From IMG/VR virus record IMGVR_UViG_3300025000_000064, positions 1-64,000 of that record: a stretch of 64,000 nucleotides of DNA; one strand, given 5' to 3'. Position 1 is the stretch's first letter; each line of letters begins with the position of its first letter. Below the pieces are notes generated by a model. That model saw only the letters and a program-made list of their open reading frames with translations, was not told where the DNA came from and did no database searches. A program made the translations under genes and the position numbers. This document shows, piece by piece, positions 9,584-17,341 of the stretch. Source of the DNA: a virus.

Positions 9584-10110
9584 TTTTTCTCTTCCAAGGT
9601 GTCTTTCAGTTCCAATCCCAGGAATTGGTACTTTTTTATGGCTTTTTTTAAACCTGTTTCTAAATTTAATCTAAAAGCTTCAATGATTATATCTATTATT
9701 TCGTCCAAATTATCGAAATCAAAATCTTTTTCAAAATCAAATTTAACAGTTTCATTTACTGAACCATCGTCATTTTTAATTTCTATTTTTACGTTTGATA
9801 GAATTGTACAAGTTATATCTTTTATTAATTCAAAATTCTCTTTTATTGTTGCAAAAATATCATATATATTTTCTTTTATCATTTCTTTATTTGAAGCAAC
9901 AAAGTTAAGCATGGTTAATGCTTTCTCTTTTTCTTCTTCATTGCCATAAAATAAAGTGCAAATCAAAGAACCGATAGGCTTCGCTGAAACAAAACCCATC
10001 AGTCCCATAATTCTTAATACCTCAAAACCAGGTATTTTACCTATAATATATGTTTTATTTTCTATTTCTACTTTTCTGTATTTATTTAATGCACTGTTAT
10101 TTACAGTCAT
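9577..10110 (-). CDS. Tail-assembly chaperone (gpG-like)
   Basis: A 177-residue, mainly helical acidic protein between the tail tube and the tape measure. Position, length and the open -1 frame at its end identify it as the functional analogue of lambda gpG / Mu gp41, which coats the tape measure before tube polymerisation. Segments such as YIIGKIPGFEVLRIMGLMGF (residues 21-40) and a poly-acidic FDFEKDFDFDNLDEI are visible. Sequence identity to a named family is not certain. Confidence 0.7.
   Translation of the reverse strand: MTVNNSALNKYRKVEIENKTYIIGKIPGFEVLRIMGLMGFVSAKPIGSLICTLFYGNEEEKEKALTMLNFVASNKEMIKENIYDIFATIKENFELIKDITCTILSNVKIEIKNDDGSVNETVKFDFEKDFDFDNLDEIIDIIIEAFRLNLETGLKKAIKKYQFLGLELKDTLEEKKQ
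9583..9591 (-). promoter_or_regulatory. Candidate -1 ribosomal frameshift site
   Basis: On the minus strand the chaperone codons read GAG AAA AAG CAA TAA. The run G-AAAAA-G allows the lysine tRNA on AAG to slip back to AAA, and the preceding AAA to re-pair with GAA less well. The tetramer A-AAG is a known slip site in insertion sequences, but this is not the perfect A-AAA-AAG heptamer. A purine run (GGAAGAG) lies just upstream. No strong downstream hairpin was noticed. Confidence 0.5.
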
Positions 10111-10141
10111 TTATCCACCCTCAATATTTCACGTTTAATAT

Positions 10142-10615
10142 TTATATTAAATCTGTTTTCTTTGATAAATCAGCAACGGTATTAGCAACACCGATTAAAG
10201 TAAACTCTAAAGAATTCAATTCACCTTGTATGGTTTCTTTAGGGTAGCCTTGTATTAAACCTGTAAAGTTTCTTACAAAATAGTCTAATGGATGCTTATA
10301 AGCAGCATTTATTTGTACCGCTAAAGTTCCAGCTCTTTGTGCTTCAAGAATAGTTGACAAATAAACAGATAGTGGAGTTCCTTTCATTGCTGAAAGAGTT
10401 ATTGTATGCTTTCTACTATTTTTAGTGGAAAACTCTGCATATTTACCAGTTAAATCTTCTTTTAATGTTACCAAATCAGTTGGTCCATCTATTCCTATTT
10501 GGCTTCCTTCTTCCACACCGCTTTGAACAGCATCAAAGTTAGTTGCACCAGGGACGTTAGATGTTATGACTAAAGAAACATCTTTTACGTTATAAAAATT
10601 TGTATTGTTTCCCAT
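10142..10615 (-). CDS. Tail tube protein (DUF3277-type)
   Basis: A 157-residue protein with the pattern of DUF3277 tube proteins of KPP10-like phages: N-terminal YNVKDVSLVI, a central DLTGKYAEFSTKNSRKHTIT block, and the C-terminal VRNFTGLIQGYPKETIQGEL strand-loop. Hexameric rings of this protein stack to form the rigid inner tube. It follows the sheath gene by 24 bases, the normal order for contractile tails. Confidence 0.8.
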   Translation of the reverse strand: MGNNTNFYNVKDVSLVITSNVPGATNFDAVQSGVEEGSQIGIDGPTDLVTLKEDLTGKYAEFSTKNSRKHTITLSAMKGTPLSVYLSTILEAQRAGTLAVQINAAYKHPLDYFVRNFTGLIQGYPKETIQGELNSLEFTLIGVANTVADLSKKTDLI

Positions 10616-10639
10616 TTTTTATTCCTTTATTTTTTATTA

Positions 10640-11794
10640 TTAAACAGCCATATCTACATCAACTTCAACTTTATGAATAGCTGAAGAGTATCTTACTTTT
10701 ACAGTTATTGTTTTAAATATTCTTAAATTTTTATTAGCTGTAGAAATATCTGCAACTTTAGGAATTATAATTTCGTAAGGAATAGTGTTATTTGCTCCCC
10801 TTGTATCTTTTTTAACATATGATGCAAGTCTGCCACCAGCTAATTCAATATCTAATATTGTTTTAATTGCAGCTTCTAATTGGTTTCCACCTTCGTCAGT
10901 ATAAGGAATTTTGTCTCCGTTAGCAGGATTTTTTAATACTAAAGATATTTCTGATTCCAATTGGTCTTTTAAATAATAACCATATCTTTGAACATCTATA
11001 AACCTTCCAGAAACAGCAGTTCCTTCAGCAACAATATCTCCAACTTTTGATTCTTGCTGAATGTTACAATATTTACCCTTAAGATTTGTTATGTTGGTTG
11101 TGGTTAATCTAGCAACTCCAAGAGTGGTTGAATCAACAGCGGTTATGCCGTTTAATGTCATGAACTTTTGTGTTTCAGAACCAGGTTGTGTTGCTCCCCA
11201 TCTTGAAGCCAAAGCTGCATCTGCATAAGTTCCTGCAACTGGATTAAATATAGCTTCTGTGTTATGATAATTAGCAGCTCCAAGAACACTGACTATATCA
11301 GAAGAGCCACTTCCTTTAACATCAGAATCAGAAGTCTGGAATATATATACTCTATTATTAGCTTCTGCCCATACTGCGTTAGCTGTTATTTCCACACTTG
11401 TATTATCTGAATCAACATCAACAAGAATAAACCAATTTGGATTTTCGTCTATGATAGCATTTAAAGAAGTTCCTCTTGCTGTGTCTGCTGCTCTTGCTTG
11501 ACCAACAATAACTGAAGCTGGAACAATATCTTGAGAAAATATTGCAGAAGCAGCTAAATAAATAGCAGAAGTAGCCCTAAAGTATGTTGCGACATCTGCA
11601 AGTGATGTAAATTCCATCGTTCTTACAGGATTACCACTAACCAATCCATCATCTGTAAAATATTTTCCTGCAACGAGAGGCAGTGTAGCATTGTCGGTAT
11701 ATTCAAACTCGTCTAAAATAAGAGGAGTTGAAAAATCTGTTTGTGTAGCAACTGCATCAGAAACAGTTAGTGTTATAGTTAAAAAATCTGACAT
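10640..11794 (-). CDS. Tail sheath protein (DUF3383-type)
   Basis: A 384-residue protein whose N-terminus (ITLTVSDAVATQTDFSTPLIL) and later blocks (ADAALASRWGATQPGSETQK, GRFIDVQRYGYYLKDQLESE) match the DUF3383 sheath family. It forms the contractile outer tail. The partner tube is also of the matching DUF3277 type, so the two support each other. Confidence 0.85.
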   Translation of the reverse strand: MSDFLTITLTVSDAVATQTDFSTPLILDEFEYTDNATLPLVAGKYFTDDGLVSGNPVRTMEFTSLADVATYFRATSAIYLAASAIFSQDIVPASVIVGQARAADTARGTSLNAIIDENPNWFILVDVDSDNTSVEITANAVWAEANNRVYIFQTSDSDVKGSGSSDIVSVLGAANYHNTEAIFNPVAGTYADAALASRWGATQPGSETQKFMTLNGITAVDSTTLGVARLTTTNITNLKGKYCNIQQESKVGDIVAEGTAVSGRFIDVQRYGYYLKDQLESEISLVLKNPANGDKIPYTDEGGNQLEAAIKTILDIELAGGRLASYVKKDTRGANNTIPYEIIIPKVADISTANKNLRIFKTITVKVRYSSAIHKVEVDVDMAV

Positions 11795-11808
11795 TTGTTG
11801 TCTCCATT

Positions 11809-12366
11809 TTATGTTATATCTTCATAGTCCACATTTATATTTAAAGTGAATTCATTAGTGTCTAAGTCATAATCAGTATCAATATCCAAATCTGTTTCTA
11901 CTGATTCTATTGGGAATATTGTTTCAGTCGTGTAAACCAATATGTTAAACTGAATATCTACTTGTGCTTGAGGTAAAAAATCTGTGAAATTAAAATCATT
12001 GCTTATTTTTATTTGCCCTGTTTTTCCATATCCTAGATATGCCGTATCTCTTAAATAGTTTATCCATTCTCCATGAATAGAATTTGTTGTTTTTAATATA
12101 TTTGAAGTGCAACTATCTCCATATATAGTTATTCTTGCACTTAATGTTTTATGATTCTTTATCGTTGAAGTCGTTGCTCCGCTATTTATTTCTTTCCAAG
12201 GTGTCCCTTTATTAGATATATTTATAAATTCTATTGTAAAATATTCATCTAAAGAAGGTGTCTTCTTTCCTACATAGAACCCATCTAATGACGTTACTGA
12301 TTTTATCCAGTATATTAAATGCGATTCAAAAACCTCTATGTTTGTTCCAGTAAAAGCATTAGACAT
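11809..12366 (-). CDS. Neck/tail terminator protein (LIC_12616, gp12-like)
   Basis: A 185-residue protein just ahead of the sheath gene. The pattern of two strand-rich halves with SLDEYFTIEFIN and ITIYGDSC.SNILKTTNSIHG resembles the phage neck terminator gp12-like (LIC_12616) proteins that cap sheath and tube at the head-proximal end. The C-terminal DLDIDTDYDLDTNEF tail is acidic. Family placement is fair; position is ideal. Confidence 0.6.
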   Translation of the reverse strand: MSNAFTGTNIEVFESHLIYWIKSVTSLDGFYVGKKTPSLDEYFTIEFINISNKGTPWKEINSGATTSTIKNHKTLSARITIYGDSCTSNILKTTNSIHGEWINYLRDTAYLGYGKTGQIKISNDFNFTDFLPQAQVDIQFNILVYTTETIFPIESVETDLDIDTDYDLDTNEFTLNINVDYEDIT

Positions 12367-12367
12367 A

Positions 12368-12799
12368 TTATTGTTTTTCCTGTAATAGGGCTAACCCTTC
12401 GCTATACACATATTCTTCTTCGTAAGAATTATCAAATTTAGAATAATATCTATCTGTCCACTCAAATACTTCATACGTCTTACTTTGATAAGTAATTAAA
12501 TCTTTTTCGGTTAAAGCATTCTCTGTTGTTGACTTAATCTTTATAACTCCCTTTAATAAAGAGCCTCTTTTTTCAAAATCTATAAAGTTTTTATCTTTTA
12601 TATCATTAGCAGAAGGAAATTGTATATTTAATAATTTACTGGAAGAGGTTGGTGTCCTTGCAGTTAATTTGCCGTAATTAGCATTTGTAGAAGGAGTCCC
12701 TGTAAAGTCAGCTTCGTCATCTCCAGAATAAGTTGTAACTGTGTAATAAGAAGATACTTTATTAATAGCGTCTTGTATTTTATCTTTTATTACACCCAT
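12368..12799 (-). CDS. Probable neck or head-tail joining protein
   Basis: A 143-residue protein in the connector cluster with no motif that I can name. A strand-rich centre (YGKLTARTPTSSSKLLNIQF) and the TYQSKTYEVFEWTDRYYS segment resemble small head-closure proteins, in which the loop enters the tube lumen. One base separates it from the next gene, so it is cotranscribed with the neck terminator. Confidence 0.55.
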   Translation of the reverse strand: MGVIKDKIQDAINKVSSYYTVTTYSGDDEADFTGTPSTNANYGKLTARTPTSSSKLLNIQFPSANDIKDKNFIDFEKRGSLLKGVIKIKSTTENALTEKDLITYQSKTYEVFEWTDRYYSKFDNSYEEEYVYSEGLALLQEKQ

Positions 12800-12806
12800 T
12801 ATTTAC

Positions 12807-13364
12807 CTATTTCTTGTTTGCTTTCATTCGCATATCTTTTTTAACTTCAAAGTCAATTGCATTATATAATTGTTCTGTTTCTATTAACGGTATATTGTGA
12901 CCTTTTTTAAACACTGTTATATATTCGTTCAATGGCACTCCGTTAAAGGTTTTTATTGCATCTTGCACTTCGCTTTTACAGAACTTACCAATTTGTTTTA
13001 GGAAATTATCTGCATTATTAGAGCCAACCCATAATAATTTAAACTGAGTTCTCATAACATCTAACAGAGAGCCTTTTATGTTCATTGTACCGCTAAAAAA
13101 GAAAGCTCTTGATGGAATAGTTATTTTTGTCCCTCTGAAAAGCCATCTTATTTCTCCGCTAGTATTTGTTATTGCAACATTGCTCTTTAGTTTAAAACTT
13201 CTGCCTTCTTCATGTATTCTGGCTATTTGCCCAACAGATAGATTGCTATTATTGTGTTTCTCTTTCGCTTTGTTTCCGAATATCCCAAACTTAACAGATG
13301 AATTATGTAGAGAGTTTAAAGAATTTATCTTTTTTAATAAACCACTCTTATCTAACTTAGCCAT
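12807..13364 (-). CDS. HK97 gp10 / Mu gpG-like tail-completion protein
   Basis: A 185-residue basic protein. The signature is LSVGQIARIHEEG near residues 42-54 followed by ITIPSRAFFF near residues 80-89, and a late ETEQLYNAIDFEVK. This is the V.ia..hE.G...iP.R.f pattern of HK97 gp10 and virion-morphogenesis proteins that complete the head-to-tail junction. Its start overlaps the stop of the upstream connector gene by 8 bases. Confidence 0.7.
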   Translation of the reverse strand: MAKLDKSGLLKKINSLNSLHNSSVKFGIFGNKAKEKHNNSNLSVGQIARIHEEGRSFKLKSNVAITNTSGEIRWLFRGTKITIPSRAFFFSGTMNIKGSLLDVMRTQFKLLWVGSNNADNFLKQIGKFCKSEVQDAIKTFNGVPLNEYITVFKKGHNIPLIETEQLYNAIDFEVKKDMRMKANKK

Positions 13365-13818
13365 TATCTAAATCCGATAATTGATGAACAGGAAAGGTGT
13401 CGAATACATCAACTGGAAAATCATCTGATTTAAGAACGCCATCTGCTCTGCTTTGTAAATTACTATTTAAATCAGTATTATAAACACCGCCAAAGAAGAA
13501 ATCAGGCAATTCATCAGGGTCTAATCCCATTGTGATAGCATGCTCTAATTGTTTAGCTAATTCTAAGTACTTACTGGCTTTAGATATTCCAGAATCTTTT
13601 ATTGATATGTCATCAACTTTAATGTCAGAAGAAGAACTCATTGTATATTTAGAATGTAGTGCATAGCATGCTTGAATCATTGCTCTTGTTACACTGCCAA
13701 AAATATCTATTAAAGCAGTTATTTCATCATCTTGAAATATAGGATTGTCTGAATCTGTATCCCACATTCTTAATCTGAATTTGCCTATATTTGTTGATAA
13801 ATCATAAGTAAAAGACAT
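13357..13818 (-). CDS. Head-tail adaptor (gp6/DUF4054-like)
   Basis: A 153-residue mostly helical protein. GKFRLRMWDTDSDNPIFQDD followed by EITALIDIFGSVTRAMIQAC is the typical start of gp6-like adaptors (VR..lgDtD......sDeei...L), which dock on the portal ring. The order capsid, unknown gene, adaptor, gp10-like protein agrees with that role. Confidence 0.65.
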   Translation of the reverse strand: MSFTYDLSTNIGKFRLRMWDTDSDNPIFQDDEITALIDIFGSVTRAMIQACYALHSKYTMSSSSDIKVDDISIKDSGISKASKYLELAKQLEHAITMGLDPDELPDFFFGGVYNTDLNSNLQSRADGVLKSDDFPVDVFDTFPVHQLSDLDNG

Positions 13819-13819
13819 G

Positions 13820-14383
13820 TTATACCTTATTATTTAGATATGTTAAAATTATAAAGTTTACCGTTTTAATATTTTCTTGTTTTATTATTTTTACTGGAGA
13901 CACTCTTTTTTCTCCAATAATTTGTTTGCCTTCTTTTTTAGATGATAAAATATCCCATACTTCTTTAGAAGATATATTAAAGCATTTTGCTATTTCGTGT
14001 ATTTTATAATCTAAATTTTCGTCAAGTATTTTGACATTAGTTTTTTTATTTTTTATTTCTGTTTCTAATTTTAAAGATACTTTTTTAACTATTGTTCCAT
14101 TTATTATTAACTTCTCTAAGTTGGGCATATTTGAAACATCTAATACGTCACCATATTTTTTCTTTTCGCCACCATAGAAAGAATTATTTATTCCAACAAT
14201 ATAATCAATTTTATATTTACTATTATCGGATTCAATAGGAACAATCCATTTAGCCAAAACAAATCTTTTATGATTTAAGTTATTGGGTTCATAATAAAAT
14301 ATGTCGCCAGAATAATATCTTTTATCTAATGCAAAATTTTGTTTTACTTCATAAGGTATCTGAATAACTTTATACTGTATCAT
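13820..14383 (-). CDS. Unknown protein with IF2_N-like helical motif, in head gene cluster
   Basis: A 187-residue protein between major capsid and adaptor genes. The N-terminal half is strand-rich and Lys/Tyr-rich. Residues about 127-150 (YKIHEIAKCFNISSKEVWDI) resemble the small helical domain at the N-terminus of translation factor IF-2 (V.eiAkelg.sskel...L). I know of no standard capsid protein with this combination. It could be a minor capsid or head-completion protein; the function is open. Confidence 0.5.
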   Translation of the reverse strand: MIQYKVIQIPYEVKQNFALDKRYYSGDIFYYEPNNLNHKRFVLAKWIVPIESDNSKYKIDYIVGINNSFYGGEKKKYGDVLDVSNMPNLEKLIINGTIVKKVSLKLETEIKNKKTNVKILDENLDYKIHEIAKCFNISSKEVWDILSSKKEGKQIIGEKRVSPVKIIKQENIKTVNFIILTYLNNKV

Positions 14384-14423
14384 ATAATTCCCATCAATTT
14401 TATCACTATATTATTATATTGCT

Positions 14424-14445
14424 GGGAGCTAAATTAATAACTCCC
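14424..14445 (-). terminator. Stem-loop after the major capsid gene
   Basis: Read on the minus strand, GGGAGTT and AGCTCCC pair around an 8-base loop 19-40 bases downstream of the capsid stop. There is no U tract, so it may be an RNA-stability or attenuation element rather than a full terminator. Confidence 0.4.
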
Positions 14446-14463
14446 ACACAACATATTGTATAA

Positions 14464-15408
14464 CTAAGGGGTCATAACTGTTTTTATTTTTAAGCCAAGA
14501 CATGTTGCTTTAACAACAGGCATGAAATATCCTTTTGTTCTTAAGATATCGCATTCTGCATCTTCGTCTCTACCTTCTAACATATTGATTAGGTTTCCAC
14601 CATATATAGGATCATTACAATATATGATTTGAGCAGCACCAGGAGCATTGATAGCACTAACGCCTCTGTGGTAAACCAAGATTGTATTGGTTGCTTGATA
14701 AGAAGCCGTTTGTGTTGCGTTGCCTTTATTAGCAGTGTTTTCTACACCTTTGGCAACAAAAACATTTTGAACTCCGAATAACTCAGCCAACGCAGCATCA
14801 GAAGCGGTTCTAAGACCAACATTCTGACCAATTCTACCAATAATATCAGCATGATTTCTAAGTTTTCTATGAACATCTTTTGTTAAAAGAATAGAATCAG
14901 CAGGAAGACCAGTTGTTTGACCAACATAATCAACATATTCTGTGATAACACCAATTGGGTCTCCAGATGTTGCGTCATCAAGATAAGTAAAATCAGAATT
15001 GCCAGTTTTGGTATTGTCAAATATGCTATCAGCTAATACTTTATCAATGGTTAATTTATCAATATATCTATATGCATCAACGATAGAAATATTTGCTTCC
15101 ATTTGCATTGCATTAGAAATTCTTTTTTTCTTTTCGTCTGCAATTGAAACGTCAACACCATGTTTGTAAAGTTCAATGGTTTTCCATTCTAAATCTCTGC
15201 TTACTTTTTTGAATGCAGAACCAGGTGCTACTCTTTCCATGGTTGTTCTTAAAACATCTTCTAATTTATATTGAGGATAAGAACCGTATTCATCAGGAGA
15301 AGAAACTAATGGAAATGCTGAAGTTGCGAAGAAATCACTTGTGTCTTGAAGAAATCCAAGAGCTGTATCTGTGATTAGTTTATTAAATTTTAAATCTGTT
15401 ACTGACAT
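14464..15408 (-). CDS. Major capsid protein
   Basis: A 314-residue protein with HK97-fold features: an N-terminal region ending in TMERVAPGSAFKKVSRD, a long helical spine segment (RISNAMQMEANISIVDAYRY, about residues 95-115), and a C-terminal P-domain with the conserved GRDEDAECDILRTKGYFMPVV. It lies after scaffold and decoration genes with its own good ribosome site. The order protease, scaffold, decoration, capsid is the usual one for KPP10- and Mu-like heads. Confidence 0.85.
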   Translation of the reverse strand: MSVTDLKFNKLITDTALGFLQDTSDFFATSAFPLVSSPDEYGSYPQYKLEDVLRTTMERVAPGSAFKKVSRDLEWKTIELYKHGVDVSIADEKKKRISNAMQMEANISIVDAYRYIDKLTIDKVLADSIFDNTKTGNSDFTYLDDATSGDPIGVITEYVDYVGQTTGLPADSILLTKDVHRKLRNHADIIGRIGQNVGLRTASDAALAELFGVQNVFVAKGVENTANKGNATQTASYQATNTILVYHRGVSAINAPGAAQIIYCNDPIYGGNLINMLEGRDEDAECDILRTKGYFMPVVKATCLGLKIKTVMTP

Positions 15409-15435
15409 TTATGTTTTCCTTCTATTTATTTACTA

Positions 15436-15825
15436 TTAATACACAAAGAATCTAAGTTGAACTGGAATGAAATCTCCTGCAACGCCAGTGCCAAGAGCTA
15501 CAGCTACAACATTATCTGTTCCACTACCAAGAGATGTTACTAATGCTCCGTTGGAATCTGTTTTTAAGAAATCTCCAACTGTTGCTCCACCAGTTCCCAA
15601 TATAGCCATTTCAACAGAACCAGAAACAACAACGCAAACTTCGTCTCCAGATTGTCTTCCACCATCTTCAACAATACCAATTACGTTTGCAGCATTAGCA
15701 CCAGCCAATGTAACTTTTGGTTGTTTGTTGAATCCAATAGTGGCATTAACATATACAGCGTAACCTTTTTTGGCTGAATAGTCTGCTTGGCTTATAAAAG
15801 ATTTTGTTACTTTTGTGTTATCCAT
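15436..15825 (-). CDS. Capsid decoration/cement protein (DUF2190-like)
   Basis: A 129-residue strand-rich, Gly/Val-rich protein. KKGYAVYVNATIG, NVIGIVEDGG, VVSGSVEMAILG and GDFLKTDSNGAL follow the family pattern of DUF2190/capsid-cement proteins (aG..v..d..g......v.G.a......v...G.v.......a...GD.v), which trimerise on the capsid surface. It sits between scaffold and major capsid. Confidence 0.7.
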   Translation of the reverse strand: MDNTKVTKSFISQADYSAKKGYAVYVNATIGFNKQPKVTLAGANAANVIGIVEDGGRQSGDEVCVVVSGSVEMAILGTGGATVGDFLKTDSNGALVTSLGSGTDNVVAVALGTGVAGDFIPVQLRFFVY

Positions 15826-15850
15826 TTTTTAATTTTCCTTCTATTTGCTA

Positions 15851-16630
15851 TTATTTATTTAATCTATACAATGCTTGTTCTACAGTTATGCCATCTTTTT
15901 TAGACATCTCTTCTGCTTTTACTCTAAGTTCTTTTTCTTTTTTAGCCATTTCGTCTTCAATGGCATCTCCAGAAGATGTTCCTAATTCTTTAGTTAGGTC
16001 AGTATTTGCTTCTGCCTCTTTTTTAAGATTTTCAAGCAATTCATTTCTTAATTCTTCGTCTTCGATTGCTTCAATCTTTCTTAGTTTAGAGCCTATTTCT
16101 TCAGGTGTTCCAGATAAGCCAATATAATCAACTGCTTTTGCTGTATATTGAGCAACAATTAATTCTTCCGCTTTATTGGCTTCTTCTGATTCTTTAGCTA
16201 ACAATTTGGCTTCAAGTTCTTCTTTTAAAACTTTAACTGATGCTAATTCGTCAACCAATACTTGCTTTTCTGCTTTTTCTGACTCTAGTGAAGCTTTGAT
16301 TTCTTCAAGTTCAACATTGGCTTCAGGTTTTTTACCGAAATTTTCAACTGCTAATGCAATTTTTTCCAGTAGGGTAATTTGTTTTTCGTCCATTATTTCT
16401 AAATTCTCCGTATTGACATCTGTGATTTCATTTAAAGCATTTTCATTACTTGTAACAGATGCACTATTATCTTCTACACTATTTGTCTGTGATGTGTTAC
16501 TTTTTATAGTTGAAATAGGTATGTTATCAAAAGATATTTTCTGCAATAAATTATTTTCTTTAGGTAACATGTCTTCTATTTTTTTAATATTATTTTCTTC
16601 TTTTTGTTTAATAAATTTTTGCCAAAACAT
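15851..16630 (-). CDS. Head scaffold protein
   Basis: A 259-residue highly acidic, Glu/Lys/Leu-rich protein with a long predicted coiled coil at about residues 75-160 and a second helical block at about 170-250, and a Ser/Asn-rich linker at residues 45-75. Such proteins fill the procapsid and are then cut by the prohead protease. Its ATG shares a base with the stop of the protease gene (TAATG), so the two are coupled. Identity rests on position and composition. Confidence 0.7.
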   Translation of the reverse strand: MFWQKFIKQKEENNIKKIEDMLPKENNLLQKISFDNIPISTIKSNTSQTNSVEDNSASVTSNENALNEITDVNTENLEIMDEKQITLLEKIALAVENFGKKPEANVELEEIKASLESEKAEKQVLVDELASVKVLKEELEAKLLAKESEEANKAEELIVAQYTAKAVDYIGLSGTPEEIGSKLRKIEAIEDEELRNELLENLKKEAEANTDLTKELGTSSGDAIEDEMAKKEKELRVKAEEMSKKDGITVEQALYRLNK

Positions 16631-17256
16631 TAGCTCACCTCTTCGTTTGGATATGTTTCAGGGTCTTCCTTCGGCTCTGTTTCTATATTTGCTTGTTTCC
16701 ATTTAAGCAATAAGTCATCCATATTTTTTAATTTATTTATTCCGCCAACTTCATTAAAGAATCCCATCTTTACTGCATCTTCACCAAAGAATGATAAATC
16801 TGCATTAAAATTGTCCTTTATAAGACCTTTTGTATATCCAGATTTCCTTTTGGCTGCTTTGTCACATTTATCATAAACAAACTTATCAGCCATTTGATTC
16901 AATAGTTTTGATTCTGATTCTACATCTGCTGCCTTGCCCCAAGCACAACCACTAGGCTGATGAATCATAAACTCGGTATTTGGACCTATGAATCTCAGTC
17001 CATCAGAGCCAGACATTGCTAATGCTGCTCCACATGATGCAACTACGCCTGTTGCAACTGTCATTATTGGTTTTTCACTAGTATCTATACAATCTAAAAT
17101 TTCCGCAAGGGCTGAGACATAACCTCCAAAAGAGTTTACCTCAATTGGAATTATTGGTTGCTCGCTATCATGTATCATCCTAAATACTCTAACAAAATAA
17201 TCTGATGTAATCGGATGGAATGGATAATTAAATCTAATATATTGTATTTCTGCCAT
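16630..17256 (-). CDS. ClpP-like prohead maturation protease
   Basis: A 208-residue serine protease of the ClpP/crotonase fold. NSFGG (residues 41-45) forms the oxyanion region, GVVASCGAALAM carries nucleophile Ser74 and MIHQP carries His99; an acidic third residue is expected near the KCDKAAKRKSG helix. It would trim scaffold and capsid N-termini during head maturation. It lies immediately upstream of the scaffold gene with one-base overlap. An 85-base spacer separates it from the portal gene and holds only a possible 15-codon TTG frame. Confidence 0.85.
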   Translation of the reverse strand: MAEIQYIRFNYPFHPITSDYFVRVFRMIHDSEQPIIPIEVNSFGGYVSALAEILDCIDTSEKPIMTVATGVVASCGAALAMSGSDGLRFIGPNTEFMIHQPSGCAWGKAADVESESKLLNQMADKFVYDKCDKAAKRKSGYTKGLIKDNFNADLSFFGEDAVKMGFFNEVGGINKLKNMDDLLLKWKQANIETEPKEDPETYPNEEVS

Positions 17257-17341
17257 TTTAAACTCTCTTTGGTTTTGGTTTACATTTGCCTTTTGAAATT
17301 CTCAATTTTTTCTCCTAAATATATAAAAATATGATTATTTT

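Noticed and set aside
9599-10247. Plus-strand frames opposite the tail chaperone and tube genes
   Set aside because: Hydrophobic shadow frames of strongly acidic, Lys-rich genes on the other strand; no ribosome sites.
17264-17311. Fifteen-codon TTG frame with AGGAG between portal and protease
   Set aside because: Too short and uses a rare start; could be a leader but no support beyond the ribosome site.
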